Shown: in pieces, positions 1 through 5,159 of the stretch
Layout of the letters: each line of letters opens with the position of its first letter
Position numbering within the stretch: the stretch's first letter is position 1
The notes under the pieces: generated by a model
The model's database searches: none
Seen by the model: only the letters and a program-made list of their open reading frames with translations
Told to the model about the DNA's origin: nothing
NCBI GenBank assembly: GCA_964489425.1
Contig: CAZAYP010000018.1
Span: 5,283 to 19,332, forward strand
Reading direction: 5' to 3'
Source: CAZAYP01 sp964489425 [NCBI: uncultured Verrucomicrobiota bacterium]
GTDB taxonomy: Bacteria > Verrucomicrobiota > Kiritimatiellia > RZYC01
Length of the DNA stretch: 14,050 nucleotides
Program-made: the position numbers and the translations under genes

Positions 1-1965
1 GTCCGGGCCCAGGCCCGCCACCGAAAGGCCGAAGCTATCGTCCGAGGCCGGCGCGGGATTGGTGATGGTCACCGCGAGGGGCCAGGACTCCAGCACCTTG
101 GCCAGCAGGGTGAGCGTCGCGCTGCCGCCAAAGCCCAGCCGGTCGATGGCCCAGGTGTGCCCGGCTGTTTCGTACCAGCCCGCATCCGGCGTTGCCGAAA
201 GGAACTGCAAATCGTTGGGCAGCAGGTCGGCGATGCGAAGGGCCGTGGCCGTGGCCGGGCCGCGATTGGTCACCGTGATCGTGTAGGTGTTGGTCCCCAG
301 CACCGGGAGCGTGGCCGAAGCGCCGGACTTGCCGATCACGAGGTCCGCCGCCACGCCCACCGCAAAAGCCACCATGCCGGTGTTGTTGGCCGGATTGGTG
401 TCCGCCGGATCGGACGCAGACAGCGCCGCCGTGTTGCGCACCACCGCGCCGCCGCCGTCCGGATCGAAAAGATAGACGCTCCCGGCATCGCTCGCTCCGG
501 CGTCATCCTGATAGGCTGCCACGATGATCTTGCCCGAGCCCAGCCCTGCCACGGAAGAGCCGAAGTAATCGCTGTCTGCCGGCGCGGGGTTGGCGATGGC
601 CGCCAGCAGGACCCCGTTCGTGTTGAATAGATAGGCACTCCCGGCATCGCTCGCTCCGGCGTTGTCCGTACGGGCGCCCACGATGATCTTGTCCGCGCCC
701 AGGCCCGCCACCGAGCAGCCGAAGTAATCGCCGTCTGCCGGCGCGGGGTTGGTGATGGCCGCCAGCAAGACCCCGTTCGTGTTATAGAGATAAGCGCTCC
801 CGGCATTGTTCGCTCCGGCGTCGTCACACAGGGCGCCCACGACGATCTTGTCCGCGCCCAGGCCCGCCACCGAAATTCCGAAGTAATCGCTCGCCGCCGG
901 CGCGGGGTTGGTGATGGCCGCCAGCAAGACCCCGTTCGTGTTATAGAGATAAGCGCTCCCGGCATCGCTGGCTCCGGCGTTGTCCGAATAGGCGCCCACG
1001 ATGAACTTGTCCGATCCCAGGCCCGCCACCGATTGGCCGAAGTAATCGCCGTTTGCCGGCGCGGGATTGGTGATGGTCACCAGCAAGACCCCGTTCGTGT
1101 CATAGAGATAGGCGCTCCCGGCATTGGCCGCTCCGGCGTCGTCGTAAAGGGCGCCCACGATGATCTTGTCCGCGCCCAGGCCCGCCACGGAACAGCCGAA
1201 TAAATCGCTAAAGGTCGGCGCGGGGTTGGTGATCGTCACCAGCAGGACCCCGTTCGTGTCGTAGATATAGGCGCTCCCGGCATCGCCCGCACCGGCGTCG
1301 TCCTGAGAGGCGCCCACGATGATCTTGTCCGCGCCCAGGCCCGCCACGGAATAGCCGAAGGCATCGCCCGAGGCCGGCGCGGGGTTGGTGATCGTCACCA
1401 GCAAGGCCCCGTTCGTGTTGAATAGATAGACGCTTCCGGCGTTGTCCAGGCCGGCGTCGTCCTGAAAGGCGCCCACGATGATCTTGTCCGGGCCCAGGCC
1501 CGCCACGGCATAGCCGAAGTTATCGCTGCCCGCCGGCTCGGGGTTGGTGATCACGCAGGAGAAGCCGGGCGGCATCAGCACGCGCGCCTGGATGGCGAGC
1601 GACGTGCTCGACCCCACGCCCAGCGCGCCGATGCTCCACGCCCCGTTGGTCGCCGCGTAGGTCCCGTTGCTGTTGTTGAGATACCAGACACCCGAGGGCA
1701 GCACGTCCGTGACCGTCGCCGACGTCGCCGCCTCGTCGCCGACGTTGGTCACGGTGATCGTGTACGTCACCGTGTCCAGGATCGCCGGCGCGGACGGATT
1801 CGCGCTCTTCGTCACCGCCAGGTCCATCGCCCCCTGCGCGGGCGCCACCGCCCAACCCAGCGCCACCAGCGCCAGCAATAAAAAGGTCCAAGGTTGGGAA
1901 ACTTTCGGCATCAGATTGCCAAGATTCGAAAATACGCCAACGCCACTCATCGTCCAGCCTCTCAT
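1..1965 (-). CDS. Secreted DUF11 / FG-GAP beta-propeller protein, 3' end outside window
   Basis: The frame is open for 655 codons from an ATG at 1965 to the window edge, so the C-terminus is missing. Residues about 28-46 form a signal peptide (hydrophobic FLLLALVALGWAV, then APAQGA). Residues 47-138 read as the front of a DUF11 domain (DLAVTKS, YTITVTN, LPSGVWYL, WSIGALGVG). Seven FG-GAP_2-type units follow (about 139-509; FGxSVAGLGxDKIIVGA, DDAGA, AGSAYLYNTNG). Then comes a DUF11 tail (NTAALSASDP, NPANNT), a second DUF11 front (about 538-630), and the start of another FG-GAP block at about 634. FG-GAP repeats build integrin-like propellers, and DUF11 is an Ig-like domain of surface proteins. 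A structural or adhesive role outside the cell is inference. Residues 1-27 are encoded partly by two decayed 31-bp palindromes. ATG 1971 is an alternative start. Confidence 0.88.
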   Translation of the reverse strand, partial: MRGWTMSGVGVFSNLGNLMPKVSQPWTFLLLALVALGWAVAPAQGAMDLAVTKSANPSAPAILDTVTYTITVTNVGDEAATSATVTDVLPSGVWYLNNSNGTYAATNGAWSIGALGVGSSTSLAIQARVLMPPGFSCVITNPEPAGSDNFGYAVAGLGPDKIIVGAFQDDAGLDNAGSVYLFNTNGALLVTITNPAPASGDAFGYSVAGLGADKIIVGASQDDAGAGDAGSAYIYDTNGVLLVTITNPAPTFSDLFGCSVAGLGADKIIVGALYDDAGAANAGSAYLYDTNGVLLVTITNPAPANGDYFGQSVAGLGSDKFIVGAYSDNAGASDAGSAYLYNTNGVLLAAITNPAPAASDYFGISVAGLGADKIVVGALCDDAGANNAGSAYLYNTNGVLLAAITNPAPADGDYFGCSVAGLGADKIIVGARTDNAGASDAGSAYLFNTNGVLLAAIANPAPADSDYFGSSVAGLGSGKIIVAAYQDDAGASDAGSVYLFDPDGGGAVVRNTAALSASDPADTNPANNTGMVAFAVGVAADLVIGKSGASATLPVLGTNTYTITVTNRGPATATALRIADLLPNDLQFLSATPDAGWYETAGHTWAIDRLGFGGSATLTLLAKVLESWPLAVTITNPAPASDDSFGLSVAGLGPD
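439..1551 (-). repeat. Seven tandem 159-bp coding repeats (FG-GAP units)
   Basis: The unit is exactly 159 bp (53 codons), starting at about 1551, 1392, 1233, 1074, 915, 756 and 597 on the minus strand. Each begins with ITNPxPA and carries FGxSVAGLG, IIVGA and AGSAYLY. No indels separate the units, and the most similar neighbours are units 4 to 7, which suggests recent tandem amplification. The last unit diverges after AGSVYLFD. Seven copies fit a seven-bladed propeller. An eighth, incomplete unit starts separately at 66 and runs out of the window. Confidence 0.9.
1885..1932 (-). repeat. Two decayed copies of the 31-bp-period palindrome
   Basis: Copies at about 1885-1902 (plus strand GTCCAAGGTTGGGAAAC) and 1916-1932 (TTGCCAAGATTCGAAAA) match the TTTCCAA-N3-TTGGAAA palindrome of the two upstream secreted genes with a few changes each. 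Their CCAA cores start at 1888 and 1919, exactly 31 bp apart. They encode VSQPWT and FSNLGN just before the signal-peptide core. Confidence 0.65.
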
Positions 1966-1971
1966 CGCCAT

Positions 1972-1977
1972 CACCTC
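1972..1977 (-). promoter_or_regulatory. Ribosome-binding site choosing the 1965 start
   Basis: The minus strand reads GAGGTG directly followed by ATGGCGATG. The ATG at 1971 touches the site with no spacer, and the in-frame ATG at 1965 has a 6-nt spacer, so 1965 is the better start. Confidence 0.6.
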
Positions 1978-2219
1978 ATGTTCTTGATTGAATTGCCATT
2001 CCGATAATTGAGGTCAAATCGTAGCCATCCCGCCTCGAAAGGCGATAAAAAAGCGCAGTTTCTTCGACTTCTTATGCGTATCTTTACTTTTCCACAAAGG
2101 ACAGCGCAGGCAGCGGAGGCTCCTCGCTGTTTTCAGTGGAATGGATCGTCGTTTTGGGAGGGCGCCATGGTGTTGCATTTGATTGGCGGCGATCACGGGC
2201 GTCAGCTTGAGACCACGCC
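1978..2219. other. Non-coding leader region of the FG-GAP gene
   Basis: I see no credible gene here. On the minus strand there is a small hairpin, CGCCT-TTCG-AGGCG (plus 2030-2043), about 65 nt upstream of the start codon. A weak sigma-70-like pair, TTGTGG (2092-2097) and TAAGAA (2069-2074) with a 17-bp spacer, could drive the FG-GAP gene, but it is a poor match. The stretch at 2044-2219 has no obvious internal symmetry. It may belong to a dispersed repeat, which only a same-genome search could show. Confidence 0.35.
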
Positions 2220-2437
2220 AACCCCAACGGGGTTGCAGAATATAGCCCAGGGTTGCGGGTTTTTCCCCGCTACCCTGGGTTGAGCCCCCCCCGCCATTCA
2301 ACCCCAACGGGGTTGCATTCCATGATCGTGACAACGTGACGCAACCCCTTGGGGGTTGAATGGAGCTCGGAACCAAGACCCAGGGTAGGCGCAGACGCCA
2401 ACCCTGGGCTAGATGAGGAAACCCCTTTGGGGTTTTT
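2220..2437. repeat. Head-to-head pair of three-hairpin repeat units
   Basis: Unit 1 (2220-2314) is hairpin AACCCC-AAC-GGGGTT, a long hairpin with outer stem CCCAGGGT/ACCCTGGG (2246-2279), and a second AACCCC-AAC-GGGGTT (2300-2314). Unit 2 (2342-2437) has the same order: CAACCCC-TTG-GGGGTTG (2342-2358), CCCAGGGT/ACCCTGGG (2379-2408), AAACCCC-TTT-GGGGTTT (2419-2435). The reverse complement of unit 2 aligns to unit 1 (shared TAGCCCAGGGTTG, TACCCTGGGT, CCATTCAACCCC), so the units are inverted copies around about 2328. The inner stem of the long hairpin differs between units but stays paired. A non-autonomous REP- or MITE-like element is the likely reading. The T-rich end at 2433-2437 would suit a plus-strand terminator, but no plus-strand gene is present. 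Confidence 0.75.
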
Positions 2438-2569
2438 GGCTCGGACTGTCTCAAGGGTGGCGGATTGCGTTTTTTTCAACCCACCATTCAACGCGCCCAC
2501 TGAAAATAGCGAGGAACCGCAGCGGATTTCGGGATGGCGGTTACGTAGTTGGCGACGGCGGCAGATCCA

Positions 2570-2592
2570 GACGCCGAAATCTGTTCGGCGTC
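2570..2592 (-). terminator. Hairpin after the TIG/choice-of-anchor gene
   Basis: A perfect 9-bp stem, GACGCCGAA and TTCGGCGTC, with a 5-nt loop lies about 38-60 nt after the stop codon. There is no U-tract, so intrinsic termination is uncertain. The same hairpin recurs after the kelch gene. Confidence 0.45.
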
Positions 2593-2628
2593 CTGCTCTC
2601 CCCGCCGGCCGGGAACCGCGCCAGCCCG
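2572..2628 (-). repeat. 3' flank identical to 5102-5158
   Basis: These 57 bp directly after the TAG stop match 5102-5158, after the kelch gene's stop, base for base. The adjoining coding DNA differs at scattered positions. The block holds a GC-rich CCCG/CGGG hairpin and the CGCCGAA/TTCGGCG hairpin. Confidence 0.85.
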
Positions 2629-2629
2629 A

Positions 2630-4861
2630 CTACCGCGCCTCGATGCGGTAGAACGCGGCGCCGGCGGATTCGGTGCGATCGGTCCAGGCGTTCACCGGTG
2701 GCGTGGCCGGCAGGCCCTCGGCGGCGGGCGTAAATGCGCCGCGCAACCTGTCGGCCTTGAGCACGTCGTACACCTCGGTTTCCCGGCTCAACCACTGGAT
2801 CACCAGTCCGCCGGGCGTGGCGGAGAAACCGCTCAAACGCGGCCCGCCTACCGAGCGCTCGAATGGTCCGTATTCCTGTGTTCCGCCGGTGGTTTCGTAT
2901 TCCACCAGCTTGTAGCGGTAGGTGCCATCCACCCGGGCGCCGGGATCGGCCACGCAGTAACTGGCGCCCGTGCCGCCGTTGGGCCAGCCCTGGGCCGGAA
3001 TCATGGCGCTGTTGACCTTGACCCAACCGCCGGCCTCTTCGCGGTACAGGTCGAATCCCAGGGTTTCGGTTTCCGTGGTGGTTTTCCAGCACAACTGCAA
3101 ATGCTCGTTGTCCAGGACCAGGGCCACATCGCAAACGGTCACGAGGGTCGGACTCTCGTAGGTAAAGGCATCGGACGCGACGGTTTCGCCGAAACTCACC
3201 GAAAAGACGCGCACGGCGCCGAGAGCGCCGGAGCCGGCAGCTCCGGCCACGATGACCACCTGCGTGGCAGACTGGCTCGCGATATTGGTGGCCGCCACGC
3301 CGCACAGGGTCACATTGGTGATATCGGAACCGTTGCCGAGATTCGATCCGGAAATGACCACTTGATATCCACCCGTCAAGGAGCCGGAGGAGGGCTCAAC
3401 GCCAGCGCCTTGTTCGATGACACGGACTTGCATCTGATAGGGGTCGGCTGATAAGCCGCTCCAGCTAGCGCCTGAATCAGTGGATTCTCGCCATTCGACA
3501 GAAAAACCGACACCCGTTCCTGTAACGGCCGACGTCCAGGACAACTCGAAGGTAGTTCCCGCTGAGGCGGAGCTTAGAACCACCCAGTAAGTCGAACTGG
3601 GTGACAAGGTTAAGCCCGACGAGGTGAAGGTCGTATTCGACAGTGTGGCTGAATATCCTCCCACATTGGCAAGGGCGAAGATCGGGGCGTTCGGGACGTT
3701 GGCTGACCCATCAAAGATGTTGGAAAAAATCCGCACGTTGGCTTCGTCTGTTCCGACGCTGCGCAGCATCTTCAACGTAACATCAACCAGGTCGCCGCCC
3801 CGCTCATCCGTGGTGAACTGTTGAGCCTGCCATTGCGTATCACTCGTGGGGAACTCTCCGCCAGAAACATTGCCCAGATTATCGGACAGGATCTCGGCCG
3901 TCCCGCCGATCTGGCCCGCCGGGTTCACCGTGTAGGCGTTGGACAGCGTCGTGCCGCCCACGCTCGTGGACTGCACCACGAGGTCTTTCAATCCGGCGGT
4001 GGACGACGTCGGCGCGACGAAGGCCACCCAGGCGTCGCCCTGCCCCGTGATGTTCGTTGTGCCCACCCCGCCCAGCACGATGTTCGTGATGTCCGTCCCG
4101 TTGCCGATGGCCGACCAGGCGTTCGTCACCAAAACCAGATTGCCGCCCGCGTACGGGCCATTGTCCGGCACAACGCGGGCCGCCAGCACTTCCACCTTCA
4201 TCTGGAAGGGCATCGTACCATCTGGTATCCAACTGCCGACCCAGAACGCTTTGTTACTGGACCACCCGACCCCGTTATGATTGGTTTGACTGCCTTCATC
4301 GGTAAATCCCCAGGCAAATGTCGTATCATCTGCCCCCCGCGCGACCACCCAGTAATTCACGCCATTCGACAACGAGATGGAAGACGGGGGTATATACTTG
4401 GTGGAAGCAAGGGAGTTTGTATAGCTGCCGTTCAAGACAAGGTTGCCCACCAAGTTGTTGGTATTCGGCTCGGTCGCCGTGCCCGTATAGATGCCCACGC
4501 CCATACTCCCGGTTCCCGCGGATCGGAGCATGTAAAGAGTTACCGCGGATAAGATGCAGTCACCTTCTCCGGTGGTGAAATGTTGGGCTAACAGGCCGCT
4601 GCTATCTATAAGCTCAGTGCCCCCCCCATTCGTTGTAATCGGGGGAAGGTTGTCGGTAAGGATGGCGCCGCGCGCGTTCGCCGCGCAAAGGACCAGAATC
4701 AGGGTCAAGACGACTTTTCCAATGATTGGGAAAACCGCCCTGTTTTTTCCCAAGGATTGGAAACTTTTTCCGTATGTTTTCCAAGGATTGGAAACTTTCC
4801 CGCGCATTTTTCCAAGGATTGGAAACTCTCCCGTGGCACAACAACCGCACGATTTCATCAT
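2630..4861 (-). CDS. Secreted protein: two choice-of-anchor-R-like and two IPT/TIG domains plus C-terminal module
   Basis: 743 aa from ATG 4861, set by AAGGAG 9 nt upstream. Residues about 12-49 are encoded across four 31-bp palindromes. Residues 50-66 are the signal-peptide core (VVLTLILVLCAANARGA). Two related domains at about 67-226 and 322-484 (SDNLG, QQFTT, TYWVV, then a Trp-rich end) resemble choice-of-anchor R. Each is followed by a TIG domain (about 228-316 and 488-566; PxNGPYAGG and PSSGSLTGG). Residues about 570-743 are an FN3-like stretch (LCWKTTTETETLGFDLYREE) and a terminal module ending FYRIEAR. This end and the TVNPAGQIG linker are shared with the kelch protein upstream, so the two genes are paralogues with swapped middles. 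A G8 run lies at residues 79-81. An extracellular role is inferred; substrate unknown. Confidence 0.88.
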   Translation of the reverse strand: MMKSCGCCATGEFPILGKMRGKVSNPWKTYGKSFQSLGKNRAVFPIIGKVVLTLILVLCAANARGAILTDNLPPITTNGGGTELIDSSGLLAQHFTTGEGDCILSAVTLYMLRSAGTGSMGVGIYTGTATEPNTNNLVGNLVLNGSYTNSLASTKYIPPSSISLSNGVNYWVVARGADDTTFAWGFTDEGSQTNHNGVGWSSNKAFWVGSWIPDGTMPFQMKVEVLAARVVPDNGPYAGGNLVLVTNAWSAIGNGTDITNIVLGGVGTTNITGQGDAWVAFVAPTSSTAGLKDLVVQSTSVGGTTLSNAYTVNPAGQIGGTAEILSDNLGNVSGGEFPTSDTQWQAQQFTTDERGGDLVDVTLKMLRSVGTDEANVRIFSNIFDGSANVPNAPIFALANVGGYSATLSNTTFTSSGLTLSPSSTYWVVLSSASAGTTFELSWTSAVTGTGVGFSVEWRESTDSGASWSGLSADPYQMQVRVIEQGAGVEPSSGSLTGGYQVVISGSNLGNGSDITNVTLCGVAATNIASQSATQVVIVAGAAGSGALGAVRVFSVSFGETVASDAFTYESPTLVTVCDVALVLDNEHLQLCWKTTTETETLGFDLYREEAGGWVKVNSAMIPAQGWPNGGTGASYCVADPGARVDGTYRYKLVEYETTGGTQEYGPFERSVGGPRLSGFSATPGGLVIQWLSRETEVYDVLKADRLRGAFTPAAEGLPATPPVNAWTDRTESAGAAFYRIEAR
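4716..4825 (-). repeat. Four-copy 31-bp-period palindrome array in the 5' coding region
   Basis: Copies start at 4716, 4747, 4778 and 4809, exactly 31 bp apart. Copies 3 and 4 are perfect TTTCCAA-GGA-TTGGAAA. Copy 2 has one change (TTCCCAA). Copy 1 has centre TGA and one extra G. The spacers of about 14 bp share little sequence. On the minus strand the copies are read as FPILGK, VSNPWK, FQSLGK and FPIIGK, so three different frames are used. Confidence 0.92.
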
Positions 4862-4870
4862 GGTTTTTCA

Positions 4871-4876
4871 CTCCTT
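4871..4876 (-). promoter_or_regulatory. Ribosome-binding site fixing the start upstream of the array
   Basis: AAGGAG lies 9 nt before ATG 4861 and 12 nt before ATG 4858. This strong site shows that the palindrome array is translated and is not merely upstream DNA. Confidence 0.75.
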
Positions 4877-4886
4877 GAAAGATCCC

Positions 4887-4901
4887 CCGCGGCAGCCGCG
4901 G
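4887..4901 (-). promoter_or_regulatory. Leader hairpin upstream of the ribosome-binding site
   Basis: CCGCGG-CAG-CCGCGG (plus strand) forms a 6-bp GC-only stem with a 3-nt loop, 10 nt upstream of AAGGAG. A leader structure is plausible; its effect is unknown. Confidence 0.4.
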
Positions 4902-5001
4902 AGATATTTACTTCAAGAGCACCCCACGCAAACCATCTGCATGGACGATTCATCATGTGTCCTGCTCTAAATAAATGCAACGCGTGTTCAACGTGGCTCG
5001 C

Positions 5002-5030
5002 CTTTTAGAGCATAGGCTCAGGCAACTCAA
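5002..5030 (-). promoter_or_regulatory. Tentative sigma-70-like promoter
   Basis: TTGAGT (5025-5030) and TAAAAG (5002-5007) on the minus strand are separated by 17 bp. This would give a leader of about 130 nt. The match is weak and no transcription data exist. The rest of the spacer at 4902-5101 shows no gene. Confidence 0.2.
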
Positions 5031-5101
5031 GCATCATGATTGGGTATATTATGGGTATGGGAAAACAGCCTGTCGTCTCCCCGGCCGTGGCCCTGCCGTG
5101 G

Positions 5102-5120
5102 CGCCGAAATCTGTTCGGCG
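5102..5120 (-). terminator. Hairpin after the kelch gene
   Basis: CGCCGAA and TTCGGCG pair over 7 bp with the same 5-nt loop as at 2570-2592. There is no U-tract. It lies within the 57-bp block (5102-5158) shared with the neighbouring paralogue. Confidence 0.4.
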
Positions 5121-5159
5121 TCCTGCTCTCCCCGCCGGCCGGGAACCGCGCCAGCCCGT

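Noticed and set aside
2419-2437. Intrinsic terminator (hairpin plus T-tract) on the plus strand
   Set aside because: It has the right shape, but no plus-strand gene lies upstream and the same hairpin type recurs within the repeat units, so it is treated as part of the element.
2014-2454. Open frames through the hairpin-rich spacer
   Set aside because: They translate the AACCCC and CCCAGGGT hairpins and have no ribosome-binding site or domain; structure explains the region better.
4716-4825. CRISPR-like array
   Set aside because: The repeat is a 17-20 bp palindrome with spacers of about 14 bp, it is translated within an open gene, and no cas gene is present.
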